Origin: Pedobacter sp. PLR
GTDB taxonomy: Bacteria > Bacteroidota > Bacteroidia > Sphingobacteriales > Sphingobacteriaceae
NCBI RefSeq assembly: GCF_026239675.1
Contig: NZ_JAPIVQ010000012.1
Location: 1-64,000 of the forward strand
Reading direction: 5' to 3'
DNA: 64,000 bases
The notes below the pieces were generated by a model. The model was not told the origin of the DNA and searched no databases. It was given only the letters and a program-made list of their open reading frames with translations. The stretch's first letter is position 1, and every line of letters starts with the position of its first letter. Of this stretch, positions 1 to 7,559 are shown piece after piece. The translations under genes were made by a program, and so were the position numbers.

Positions 1-324
1 CCAACCGCAAAATCAGCAGGTGTTTTGTTCTCATTGCCTGGTATCGCTTTATAAATATCATAAGCTGATTTACCATCAGCGCCAGTAGCACCTTTTTCAC
101 CCTTCAGACCAACCGCAAAATCAGCAGGTGTTTTGTTCTCATTACCGGGTATCGCTTTATAAATATCATAGGATGACTTACCATCGGCACCAGTATCCCC
201 TTTATCACCCTTCAAGCCAACCGCAAAATCAGCAGGTGTTTTATTCTCATTGCCAGGTATCGCTTTATAAATATCATAAGCTGATTTACCATCAGCGCCA
301 GTATCGCCTTTTTTACCATTGATA
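1..324. repeat. Three tandem 108-bp coding repeats
   Basis: Three in-frame copies (1-108, 109-216, 217-324) of a 108-bp unit encode the 36-residue repeat of the collagen-like protein. Copies differ at only a few bases (for example agcacctttttc versus atcccctttatc at the junctions), which suggests recent duplication or gene conversion. More copies may continue to the left of the window. Confidence 0.9.
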
Positions 325-782
325 TTTGTCCAGGTCCCAAGTAATGGGTTATACAACCAGGCTCCACTATCATTTGTTACCATGCTGGTACCTGTTACCG
401 GACCACCAGGATTTCCTGGAACCCCGGGAGCCCCTGTTTTACCAGATTGATCTTCAATAGAGATGGCCTGGCCTTTACTGCCTTTTACAGCTATCCATTT
501 AGTCCCGTCATTGTAATAAATTCCTGGTTGAACATCATTATTAGCTACGGTATTATAAACCATCATACCGGCAACATGAGTTGCTAAAGGAGAAGGACTA
601 CTAGTTAAAGTCAAAGCAACACGAGCATGTAACAAGCCCTTGTCATTACTTTCTAACTCCAACAGTGCATCTTTATATGCTATTTTACTGCCAGATACAC
701 TACCATCTTTGATTTTTTGCTGAGCCGCTGCCCCAAACGAGAATACTAATAAGGGGAAACATAAGAGAAGTTTGTTTTTCAT
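1..782 (-). CDS. Secreted collagen-like repeat protein, C-terminus outside window
   Basis: Partial gene; the start codon is at 782-780 and the frame stays open to base 1, so the C-terminus lies beyond the window. The protein opens with a signal peptide ending in GAAAQQ. A non-repetitive head of about 110 residues follows, of the kind seen at the N-terminus of Bacteroidota surface repeat proteins (SPLATHVAGMMVYNT, GIYYNDGTKWIAVKG). After it come glycine-rich collagen-like triplets (GKTGAPGVPGNPGGP), then a repeat of 36 residues with G-x-y triplets (LKGEKGATGADGKSAYDIYK) and a linker ending in PADFAVG. This repeat resembles the SAYDIY...ADF repeats of phage tail and bacterial collagen-like proteins. 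A surface or structural role is inferred; no enzymatic motif is visible. Confidence 0.75.
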   Translation of the reverse strand, partial: MKNKLLLCFPLLVFSFGAAAQQKIKDGSVSGSKIAYKDALLELESNDKGLLHARVALTLTSSPSPLATHVAGMMVYNTVANNDVQPGIYYNDGTKWIAVKGSKGQAISIEDQSGKTGAPGVPGNPGGPVTGTSMVTNDSGAWLYNPLLGTWTNINGKKGDTGADGKSAYDIYKAIPGNENKTPADFAVGLKGDKGDTGADGKSSYDIYKAIPGNENKTPADFAVGLKGEKGATGADGKSAYDIYKAIPGNENKTPADFAV

Positions 783-1246
783 TAATTTAGCTATTTGTAA
801 AACTTAAACTATAAACTTGCCTCTTATGGAAAATTGAAAATCTTATTTTGCCAATAAAAAGCGTTAATATAAACGGAATGAACATTCGTGATAATTTAGA
901 TTCAGGAAGCATTCATTTCGTCACCTGTAACAAAGGTGGTTAAGGAAAGTATCTGTTTACTAAAAAATGGCTACGCACATCTACGCACTGACGACAACCG
1001 ACTTAAAACCAACAGATTAAGCAAAGGAAAAGAAAGAGAAAACAGACCTAAACATGATGGCAATTAATTGGATTACCCATACAATAATGCTAAAATGACC
1101 AAACTTTAGGCTATTCACATAAGTTTGAAAATGTAGTTAAGAGAGTTTCTGATATTTACAATAAAAATATAACTACCGTTTTTTCGTGTAGTAATTAAGC
1201 AATTACTTATGAGTTTGGCCGAAATACTTATGAAGACCGCAATGCT

Positions 1247-1278
1247 ATACCAATTGCAGTTAAGAAAGTGGTGAGTCA
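1247..1278 (+). repeat. Dispersed repeat copy R1 (shortened)
   Basis: ATACCAATTGCAGTTAA followed by AAAGTGGTGAGT. It matches the copy at 3216-3256 if about 12 bases (the cgtataaaa part) are missing here. A third related copy is at 5330-5386. Confidence 0.55.
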
Positions 1279-1473
1279 TTTTGAAAATCTACCCTACTCA
1301 GCGAATACCACACAACCAACTATTGAACTGTGCGGTTAAAAACATAAGGGATTCAGAAACTTAAGCAGCTGCTATCTGCTATTTTACAGGAAGGATCCAA
1401 AAATTTAATTGGCAAGGAATACAATATATAGACCATATGAGCGTCTTATATCTGAGAGCGTTAATTTAGAATG

Positions 1474-1508
1474 AAGCGGGAATGGTCGGAGATCATTCCC
1501 GCTTTCCT
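1474..1508. terminator. Hairpin, probable terminator
   Basis: An 11-bp perfect stem AAGCGGGAATG / CATTCCCGCTT (1474-1484 with 1494-1504) encloses a 9-base loop. The T-tract on the plus side is weak (TCCTATTT). It lies downstream of the minus-strand pseudogene pair ending at 1688, and could terminate either strand. Confidence 0.5.
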
Positions 1509-1687
1509 ATTTAACCAAAAAGGAATCCATTACTTTTTCCCTGGTGATCGGAACCTCCAATGCGTAACAATATTCTAGAGCTTTGTTAAACAAGTCTGCT
1601 AATCAAAAGAAATAAAAGTTAAAATCTATGATTAAGGAAAGGCCTATCGCTAAAAGCTGGTGGAATGCGTATGTAACTTTGGATGAT

Positions 1688-1952
1688 TTACTTAGTTCTA
1701 ACTATTTGAACCCTGTTTATGGTATAGCTATAATCCCTGTTACCTAAGCGAAATCTACGGTTTTTATCCAATATAAAGAGCACATTTTCACTACCTTTAA
1801 AAAGGCAAATAACTTTACCCGAATTGCCATAACTGAGTTCATATACAATTGCTCTGAAACCTTATTATCTGGAGCTGCTGTTTGTCCTTTTACACTTTAT
1901 ATATAAGGAACAAACTAAAACAACCATAAATCATACAAATAAACTTTTTCAT
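1688..1952 (-). pseudogene. Decayed lipoprotein-like gene, paralogue of its neighbour
   Basis: Stitched from three frames. ATG at 1952-1950 overlaps the TGA of the upstream pseudogene (shared ATGA) and begins a signal-like segment MKKFICMIYGCFSLF, which meets TAA at 1892-1890. A second frame then gives KGQTAAPDNKVSE. A third frame gives YELSYGNSGKVICLFKG and a tail ending ILDKNRRFRLGNRDYSYTIN, stopping at 1690-1688. The tail matches that of the 1949-2446 gene in spacing: LD, then GN, SYT and NR. The two were therefore probably a translationally coupled pair of related envelope proteins. At least two frameshifts make this copy dead. Family name unknown. Confidence 0.6.
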
Positions 1953-2446
1953 TGTCCTAATCTATTGAGTGTATAACTGGGTCCGCCATTTCCTACCATC
2001 AATTCTTGCTGGCTATCCAGCAAATGGATTAGACTTTCACTTAACCTGAGGAATGAAATAGAGGCTTCAGGTTTTTCGGGATCCAACTGATAAATCGTAC
2101 CAACAGGATTTGCTCCTTTACCTCATTTTCCTCCCCTGTGAAGGCGCTTTCCGCCATGCAGTAGCCCCTTGGTTCCCTGTTTTGGCAATCCATAGTCACA
2201 ATCCAAAATATAGGTCCCGGATATTTCCTGCTCTTTGCCTGAGAAAAGTTTGAGTTCCCATTTGATGAGTTCACATTCCGTTTCTTTGGGAATACCTGGT
2301 ACAGGCCTGGTGCCAGAACTACAAGGTGTAATTCCTACATAAACAGCAGGCTTAATAACATTGCCGTTGGTCTGAGAACAGGCCTGCATCGTCATTAACA
2401 TGACATTAAACAGGCCAATAAAAAAGACATACGTAATCCGTTTCAT
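1949..2446 (-). pseudogene. Lipoprotein-like gene broken by an in-frame TGA
   Basis: Starts at 2446 with a lipoprotein signal (MTMQACSQTN, Cys at residue 23) and reads 107 codons to TGA at 2125-2123. In the same frame, directly after the stop, it continues GKGANPVGTIYQLDPEKPEA and LLDSQQELMVGNGGPSYTLN to a TGA at 1951-1949. The continuation is protein-like and shares its tail with the neighbouring pseudogene, so the original product was about 165 residues. The stop could replace a Trp codon (TGG to TGA), but that is inference. Function unknown; the middle (ILDCDYGLPKQGTKGLLHGG) resembles small secreted Bacteroidota proteins of unknown role. A sequencing error is the alternative. Confidence 0.65.
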
Positions 2447-2570
2447 ATGATCAGTTTATTAATGATAATAGTGATAAACTACCCTCAATTTTTGGGCCTA
2501 TCGTTTATCTTTCGCTAATGAAACGGTTTAATACTTAGGTAAGACAGGAAGAGTTTTTTGAAATATTCCA

Positions 2571-2970
2571 TCATCCTTGCTTTTTATTGACTTCCAGGTA
2601 TTCTTCATCTGTTACGGGTTTTAGCCAGGTCACATTTTCTTCCCCTTTATAATTGGTAATTGCAATATGAATCATCTTAACAGACGAGGACGCCTCATGC
2701 CAATGTTCCAAACTTTCTGGAATATTGATCACATCACCCCTTTTTATCGCTTGTGTAGATTTCCCTTTTTCCTGATAACAGCCTTCGCCTTCTGTCACGA
2801 TCAAAACCTGGCCTTTGGGATATTGTATGCCAAAGCGTTCTTGCCCCCGGTTCAAAAGTAACGTTGCCCAATGCAAATTCGTTGTTGCTGTCTTTCGCCA
2901 GCAAAAGATTGAGATAGGCAATTGATTTATATACCCAAATTTTGAGTTTTAGAAATCCCCGTTTTCCCAT
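2571..2970 (-). pseudogene. Frameshifted cupin protein
   Basis: Two overlapping minus frames make one single-domain cupin. The first (from 2970) holds AYLNLLLAKDS and VTFEPGARTLWHT. The second holds PKGQVLIVTEGEGCYQEKGK, KRGDVINIPESLEHWHEAS and the family tail WLKPVTDEEY. The break is at about 2820-2828, exactly where related cupins carry the metal-binding HTHP: the DNA reads ACA-ATAT-CCC where ACA-CAT-CCC would be expected. The lesion therefore both shifts the frame and removes a metal-ligand His. Intact relatives are small cupins annotated as mandelonitrile-lyase-like or carboxymuconolactone-associated; the original substrate is unknown. Confidence 0.7.
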
Positions 2971-3192
2971 ATGAGAAAATTAGTTTCACTTCATTGGGGT
3001 CCCTAATCAGAGATATAGTTACCATACCCAGAATTATGATTTAAGAATGTTCAACTGACGTTAACTTAGATACTATAGTATAGAATTGTGAGCAGAATAT
3101 TCGAATAATAAAACCTTAGGAAAAGATAATCTAGTGAGGTGCACTGAGAACACGAATAAATGAGAATTTAACCTTATGTTTTTTACTAAACA

Positions 3193-3270
3193 AAATTTTA
3201 GTCGTATATTTATTAGATACCAATTGCAGTTAAAACGTATAAAAAAAGTGGTGAGTGATTCGGTGAGTCG
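3193..3270 (+). repeat. Dispersed repeat copy R2, possible attachment-site region
   Basis: The first 56 bases match 5330-5386 closely (shared AAATTTTAGT, GTATATTTAT, CAATTGCAGTTAAAA, CGTATAAAAAAAG). Its tail GTGAGTGATTCGGTGAG (3251-3267) recurs with one change at 3425-3441, immediately before the integrase relic. Short direct repeats beside an integrase gene would fit a recombination site, but the core site cannot be fixed by eye. Confidence 0.55.
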
Positions 3271-3343
3271 AATTTTTTAAAACCGCACTAGATACTATTC
3301 AAACGTTGATTTCAGGACTAGGTTCTGATGCCAGCGGGATTAC

Positions 3344-3382
3344 AAAAAGGCCTTTTAATCTTATGATTAAAGGCCTTTTTCC
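3344..3382. terminator. Strong hairpin terminator
   Basis: AAAAAGGCCTTTTAATC pairs with GATTAAAGGCCTTTTT around a TTAT loop, with one bulge. It is flanked by A and T tracts and so could act in both directions. No intact gene ends next to it; it sits between repeat R2 and the integrase relic. Confidence 0.7.
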
Positions 3383-3436
3383 TTTTACGAGGATACCAAA
3401 ACTTGCCCATTTCTTATCACTAAAGTGAGTGATTCG

Positions 3437-3650
3437 ATGAGCCACTCTCTCTTTCTATCTGAAAAAGCAAAACAAAACTCCGTTTATCAGGCATATCAAA
3501 TGAATGGTTCACACACTTTACTAAAGGCTATCAAAGATCACAATGAAAAGATGTAATCTTTGGTGGGTAAAGACTGTACAAGGCACATTGAACCGCTATG
3601 ATTCTTAAAAAAGATCTGTCGATTTCAGTTTAGATACTAATGATGTTATG
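3437..3650 (+). pseudogene. Relic of a tyrosine recombinase (integrase) N-terminal part
   Basis: From ATG 3437 the frame reads SEKAKQNSVYQAYQMNG, then LLKAIKDHNEKM, a TAA, and SLVGKDCT. A one-base shift at about 3581 gives GTLNRYDS, a stop, then VDFSLDTND. The order AIKDHNEKM-x-SLVG...GTLNRY matches the SAM-like core-binding domain of Bacteroidota site-specific integrases, whose usual form is HN.KM..LVG....GTL.RY..SLKH. No catalytic domain follows: downstream DNA is AT-rich and leads into an unrelated small gene. With one stop and at least one frameshift it cannot be functional. It marks an old integration event. Confidence 0.6.
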
Positions 3651-3826
3651 TCTTAATATTTAATTTCCTTAATATAGTTGAATTATATTTTTTTATGAGT
3701 TAATTTCTTTCATTGCCTAATTCTTAGGGCAGCCAGATTTAATGTTTTTTATCTTAATTGGAAGTAAAGGATATTTTAAACAAAATGCACTCTTTGCTGT
3801 TTATTAAGTTAGTAAATCTACCAACA

Positions 3827-4114
3827 ATGAACACTCAAAATATTGACGAACAACCAAAACCAAACAACCAGGGGAAGACAGGGTTGGACGAATGGAACGA
3901 ACGGCTAGATAGTAATCTTGAAACTGAGCATTGCGGGGATGAATTGGCAGATGAAAGGGCAGATCATTACTCCAAACAAAAGGGAAGTGGAGACCAATCA
4001 GACGATTCGGAAATTCATTTCAACAACAACGATCAACATGATCATGATGATAATATTGCTCTGAATCATCCTTATTCGCAAAATCTGCCTGGCATCCTTG
4101 ATAGAGAAGAATAG
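3827..4114 (+). CDS. Small acidic hydrophilic protein, function unknown
   Basis: The ATG at 3827 gives 95 residues beginning MNTQNIDEQPKP. The frame is open upstream to a TTG at 3758, but that extension is hydrophobic and unlike the rest, so the later ATG is preferred. The protein is rich in Asp, Glu, Asn, Gln and His (NNNDQHDHDDN) with no membrane segment or known domain, and is probably intrinsically disordered. It stands alone between decayed genes. Composition is the only evidence, and it may be a spurious open frame. Confidence 0.4.
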   Translation: MNTQNIDEQPKPNNQGKTGLDEWNERLDSNLETEHCGDELADERADHYSKQKGSGDQSDDSEIHFNNNDQHDHDDNIALNHPYSQNLPGILDREE

Positions 4115-4296
4115 CCATAGCTATACGAGAACGGGACAGCTTATAAATTGACCGTCTATTGACCGTATCTGGACCGGGATTTTGCATCCAGATATGCTCT
4201 GGATACGTAAGATCTAAAGGCTTTTAGATTGTGTCGTCTTCCCTGATAACAGATCATTATGTTACCCTCAAATATGCATTATCTCTATTGCTGCTA

Positions 4297-4872
4297 CTAA
4301 TTAGGCTTTAATGATATTTCTTTTAGTTTGCGCAATTCAGCTGTTTTATCCGGGTTCGCTTGATAGTAAATCGAATAATAGGATAATTCATTTAATCGAC
4401 TAATATAAATAGACTTATCATAATCAATTTTAAAATTACTTATACTTGGATTGATCTTACTAACAGGCAGCGCAATGCTATTGATAAGTATATTACCAAA
4501 CACTGAAGCAATAGCGCCGTCTTTTATGTCTGTTAAGGAAGGTTCTTCATTACCCCATTCATCAACGAATTTACCTGCAGCATTTTGTCTGTAATTTTTA
4601 TTTTTACCCGTATCAGGTGTAAAATTCTTTAAATTGTAGTTTTTCTTAGGTACCCGAATTTTGATTGTTTTTATCAACTGAACAGCAATAGTTTCAATCC
4701 CTTTTTCAGAATTAATGATCACATTACCAGAATCAACTCTTTGCAATATCCCCTTATGACTGATATTATTTTTGGCTTTAATTATTGCCAAATAAAGCTG
4801 AACAGATTGTGCGTTGGCTGTGATAAAACCAGCAGTAATGAATAAAACGATAAGGCAAATAAATGTTCTCAT
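4297..4872 (-). CDS. Secreted protein of unknown function
   Basis: 191 residues with a clear signal peptide (MRTFICLIVLFITAGFITAN, cleavage near AQS). Mature N-terminal part KGILQRVDSGNVIINSEKGI looks like a short beta domain of the kind in small Bacteroidota secreted proteins that respond to a bound ligand. The C-terminal half is polar and Tyr-rich (YYSIYYQANPDKTAELRKLK). No catalytic motif, lipobox or partner gene was recognised. It is one of the few intact-looking genes in the decayed segment. Confidence 0.65.
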   Translation of the reverse strand: MRTFICLIVLFITAGFITANAQSVQLYLAIIKAKNNISHKGILQRVDSGNVIINSEKGIETIAVQLIKTIKIRVPKKNYNLKNFTPDTGKNKNYRQNAAGKFVDEWGNEEPSLTDIKDGAIASVFGNILINSIALPVSKINPSISNFKIDYDKSIYISRLNELSYYSIYYQANPDKTAELRKLKEISLKPN

Positions 4873-5024
4873 AAGGGCGGAATTTTGCGTTTAAATTTTA
4901 ATCAGCACATCACTATTCCCAAATATAACTCAATTTTAAGTAAAATTTAACCCAGCACTTTTCCGCGTTAGTAAACGCCGTTCTCAGCGTAAACTACTTA
5001 CCAATCTTGCAAGACAGTTGGTGA

Positions 5025-5289
5025 TCAAGCCCAAAATTTAACTACAAACACTCTTCCTTCAGCAGGTACAACAATATCCCCGGGACGTATGTCCATTGCT
5101 GCCCCCCCTTTTCCAGTTCTTACGGTGTGTTTTCTTTACACTGTCCTTGGTTATAGAATACGTTTGCAAGTTGGGCTGATGATGTAGTGGAACCTTAGCG
5201 CCTTTATCCATTTTAAATAGGGCCAGCATTTCTTGTTCACCATAAACATACTTGCGCTTTAAAGAAAGAATTTTAACGGCTGAAAACAA
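5025..5289 (-). pseudogene. Cupin-like gene frameshifted in a C7 run
   Basis: From 5289 the frame reads SLKRKYVYGEQEMLALFKMD, then KVPLHHQPNLQTYSIT, and runs off frame after WKRGG. Shifting one base in the seven-C tract at 5102-5108 gives AAMDIRPGDIVVVPA-like sequence (MDIRPGDIVVPAEGRVFVV) ending at 5025. That is the usual end of a small cupin. The HHQ also departs from the usual HHH/HHP metal-binding pattern. A homopolymer shift can be a sequencing error, yet the motif change and the decayed neighbours favour a true pseudogene. Confidence 0.55.
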
Positions 5290-5329
5290 GCATACGCTAG
5301 GATTGAACGCTATACTTTTTTAATAAAAG

Positions 5330-5386
5330 AAATTTTAGTGGTATATTTATAGTATAACAATTGCAGTTAAAAACGTATAAAAAAAG
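5330..5386 (+). repeat. Dispersed repeat copy R3
   Basis: 57 bases nearly identical to 3193-3248, sharing AAATTTTAGT, GTATATTTAT, CAATTGCAGTTAAAA and CGTATAAAAAAAG. It lies 2.1 kb from R2 in the same orientation. The direct repeat brackets the integrase relic, the small acidic gene, a secreted protein and a cupin pseudogene. Confidence 0.6.
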
Positions 5387-5565
5387 AGTCCTTATAACCA
5401 GATAAGTCTATTATCATAGAAAGCCCGATTCTAAGAGGCAGACACCTAGATTCATTGACAGGTTATTCTCCCGGCATCAGATTTGTATTAGACAAGTTTT
5501 ATTGAGCTAGCGAAATGATAAATTGTAAGTTTATTTTTAATTGTTAAAAAAAATATCCGAATAAA

Positions 5566-6105
5566 ATGAAAAAGCTCGTTTTGATCTTAATGTTTAGCCC
5601 AATTTATTTATTTGCGTGTAGCAAATCGCAGCAAAACAACCCATTGCATACCAATGATTTGTCAGATACATCTGTTGTTTTCAATGCGGCACCTACTAAA
5701 ATTGATGTAGAAAAAATATTGGGTCAGTCAGCGGGTTTGACAGATCAAAAGAAAGAAATAAAGGATAACCTTATAAAGAGGAGCTTAACTTATACTAGTT
5801 TGGAAAATGAGCCAGAAACAAATCGCACTGTAAATTTAAATTACATCTTGACAAAATACGCTGATTCCACCTTAGCAAGAAATGCTTATGATGATGTTTT
5901 GAAAAGTAATCATAACATGTCAGGCCAGACATCATTAATTGGAATCGGCAATGAAGCATGGTATCATAGTGATAACGAAAATTTCAGTGTAATAATTGTG
6001 AGGAAAGGCGATAAGTTATTACTTATGAAAATCAATAAGATGACCAGGAAATTCTCAATGGAAGAACTAAAAAAGGTTACTAAGCGGATTGTTTCAGAGG
6101 TATAA
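5566..6105 (+). CDS. Lipoprotein of unknown function
   Basis: 179 residues with a lipoprotein signal: hydrophobic start and lipobox LFAC with Cys18, followed by SKSQQ. The mature part has IDVEKILGQSAGLTDQKKE, a Tyr/Asn-rich middle and a C-terminal GIGNEAWYHSD...NFSVIIVRKGDKLLLMKINK. That layout resembles small envelope lipoproteins that report a value (a GIGDxAxW-type loop then beta strands). No enzyme motif is visible. It is monocistronic, and its 5' region is AT-rich with no obvious -7 element. Confidence 0.7.
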   Translation: MKKLVLILMFSPIYLFACSKSQQNNPLHTNDLSDTSVVFNAAPTKIDVEKILGQSAGLTDQKKEIKDNLIKRSLTYTSLENEPETNRTVNLNYILTKYADSTLARNAYDDVLKSNHNMSGQTSLIGIGNEAWYHSDNENFSVIIVRKGDKLLLMKINKMTRKFSMEELKKVTKRIVSEV

Positions 6106-6477
6106 CCTCCGTATTAAATTCGCAACTACTGGTTCCTGATGAAAAAGCTTGCCTATTTCAGTACGAGGAATCAGTGTTTTCCTTAACAGGCATTTTTACC
6201 CTTGATTTTCCCTGCTTTACTCTCTGTAAATCGTTTGTCTGGAACTGTTCAGCGCTACATCTTTCACTAAAAGTGAACTCTATTTATTATTTCTTGTACG
6301 AAATTTGTTGTAATTATATGGTTTTCAATAATGATACAAAATCAGGAAACATGAATATTTTCTCTTTTATAGCTATCCCTGTAAACACGTAAACTTAGCC
6401 TTTTATGTCGTTTGAAAACCTTAATGCCTGGACTCCAGGACTTATGCACCAGCTGACCTATTTTAGGCTGAATCATC
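6106..6477. other. Intergenic stretch without recognisable features
   Basis: A plus-strand open frame (6174-6392) is present but has Cys/Phe-rich, non-protein-like content and no RBS. Nothing else could be assigned. It separates the lipoprotein from the convergently read HxlR gene. Confidence 0.4.
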
Positions 6478-6828
6478 TTAGTTCATGGTAACCTCCACGG
6501 TTTTTCTCAATAGCAATTCTCCCCAATCATTCAGTTTCCAAAGCACATCCACTAGCCCTTCCCCAAGTGGTGTAAGTGAATATTCGACTCGAGGCGGGAG
6601 TTCATTAAAGATTTTCTTGCTCAAAATTCCGGCTTCTTCTAATTCCTTCAATTGTTGATTTAAGACTCTTCTATCAACCTTTGCTATGCCACGTAAAAAT
6701 TCACTTGGGCGTTTTTCGCCCTCATTTATACGCCACACTATCGGAATTTTCCATTTTCCACTGATGGCATTTACAGCAAATTCCAATGGGCAAATTTTCT
6801 CTGCTATCGCTCGTTCCTTTGTTTTCAT
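6478..6828 (-). CDS. HxlR-family transcriptional regulator
   Basis: 116 residues, the usual size for this winged-helix family. It has the family signature CPLEFAVNAISGKWK (Cys13 onward), then the HTH (RPSEFLRGIAKVDRRVLNQQ) and wing (ELPPRVEYSLTPLGEGL). Cys13 corresponds to the redox or electrophile-sensing Cys of relatives such as YodB; whether it senses here is inference. It is divergent from a peroxiredoxin gene, and a near-perfect dyad (6843-6857) lies in the shared 92-base region. Together these point to autoregulation and control of the neighbouring operon. Confidence 0.9.
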   Translation of the reverse strand: MKTKERAIAEKICPLEFAVNAISGKWKIPIVWRINEGEKRPSEFLRGIAKVDRRVLNQQLKELEEAGILSKKIFNELPPRVEYSLTPLGEGLVDVLWKLNDWGELLLRKTVEVTMN

Positions 6829-6842
6829 AAAATTGACTTTTT

Positions 6843-6857
6843 TACCCCATAGGGATA
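6843..6857. promoter_or_regulatory. Candidate HxlR operator dyad
   Basis: TACCCCATAGGGATA: arms TACCCC and GGGATA match in 5 of 6 positions around a 3-base centre. It lies 15 bases upstream of the HxlR start and about 14 bases before the -33 TTG of the divergent promoter. Confidence 0.4.
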
Positions 6858-6870
6858 ATTATATGCGGTA

Positions 6871-6901
6871 TTGTCGTTCTGAATTTACTTTCAAATCTTT
6901 G
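6871..6901 (+). promoter_or_regulatory. Probable promoter of the peroxiredoxin operon
   Basis: TTG (6871-6873), 20 bases, then AATCTTTG (6894-6901). This matches the Bacteroidota pattern TTG-N19/20-TAnnTTTG except for one base. It ends 20 bases before the ATG. Confidence 0.5.
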
Positions 6902-6920
6902 CAAAAATATAAAACAAAAA

Positions 6921-7559
6921 ATGAAATATTTAGAGCAGCAGATTGAGGAACTTAATGAGAATTTAGCAAAGCAAATTCCGGTAGAGGTTTTAGAAGTCTT
7001 TGGCAAATCAATTCAGGATTTGAAAACCAAAAACATGGAAGACAACAGTATCAGTATAGGAGAAAGGTTTCCCGATTTCAACCTGCCCAATTCAAATAAT
7101 GAAATAGTCGAATTAAAGGAGCTTCTAAAAAACGGAAAAGTGATAGTAGCTTTTTTTCGTGGCAGTTGGTGTCCTTATTGCAATCTCGAATTGAAAGCAC
7201 TACAAGATAATCTAAAACAAATTACCGGCAGAAAAGTAACGCTTATAGCAATTTCACCACAAACGCCCGAATATAGCGAAGTATTGAAGAGCAATCACCA
7301 TTTGGATTTTGAGTTATTGACGGATAAAGACAATATTTTAGCGAAACAACTTGGTATTTCATTTGAGCTTCAGGATGATATAATTCCTATTTACACCAGT
7401 TTAGGAATAGTACTATCGGACTACAACGAGAATGATCATAACGAACTGCCTGTTCCTGCTGTTTTTGTAATAGATACAGACCGTACTATTATTTACAAAT
7501 TTGCTGATGCCAATTATATGAACAGGATTAGCATTCCAGAATTGATTGAACAGCTATGA
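6921..7559 (+). CDS. AhpC/TSA-type peroxiredoxin-like protein
   Basis: 212 residues. A helical N-terminal extension (1-45) precedes a thioredoxin-fold redoxin domain with FFRGSWCPYC (Cys84, Cys87), the CxxC found in the peroxiredoxin-like AhpC/TSA group. Family members reduce peroxides or act as thiol oxidoreductases in the cytoplasm; no signal peptide is present. The cis-Pro region PVPAVFVID near 178-186 is intact. It is divergent from HxlR and overlaps the next gene by 4 bases (ATGA), so the two are translationally coupled. Confidence 0.85.
   Translation: MKYLEQQIEELNENLAKQIPVEVLEVFGKSIQDLKTKNMEDNSISIGERFPDFNLPNSNNEIVELKELLKNGKVIVAFFRGSWCPYCNLELKALQDNLKQITGRKVTLIAISPQTPEYSEVLKSNHHLDFELLTDKDNILAKQLGISFELQDDIIPIYTSLGIVLSDYNENDHNELPVPAVFVIDTDRTIIYKFADANYMNRISIPELIEQL

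Larger units (their letters stand above)
783..1687. other. Gene-free decayed stretch
   Basis: No intact gene is visible. The stretch carries the 5' region of the collagen-like gene, a possible coding remnant (1096-1339, plus strand, one internal stop, ending VVSHFENLPYS...ELCG), one copy of a dispersed repeat at 1247-1278 and a hairpin at 1474-1508. The remnant could not be assigned to a family and overlaps the repeat, so its coding nature is uncertain. Confidence 0.5.
2971..3436. other. Intergenic stretch with repeat and terminator
   Basis: No gene is seen. It contains repeat copy R2 (3193-3270), a strong terminator hairpin (3344-3382) and the start of the integrase relic just after it. The sequence between repeat and terminator (ccagcgggattac) looks superficially like a tRNA 3' end, but no cloverleaf could be built upstream of it. 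Confidence 0.5.

Noticed and set aside
1..324. CRISPR-like spaced repeats
   Set aside because: Period is 108 bases with no spacers, and all units are in one protein frame.
3325..3345. tRNA 3' end as an integration target
   Set aside because: The bases ccagcgggattac resemble a tRNA end, but no acceptor or D/anticodon arms can be drawn upstream.
6174..6392. 72-codon plus frame in the gap before HxlR
   Set aside because: Composition unlike protein and no start signal; treated as non-coding.
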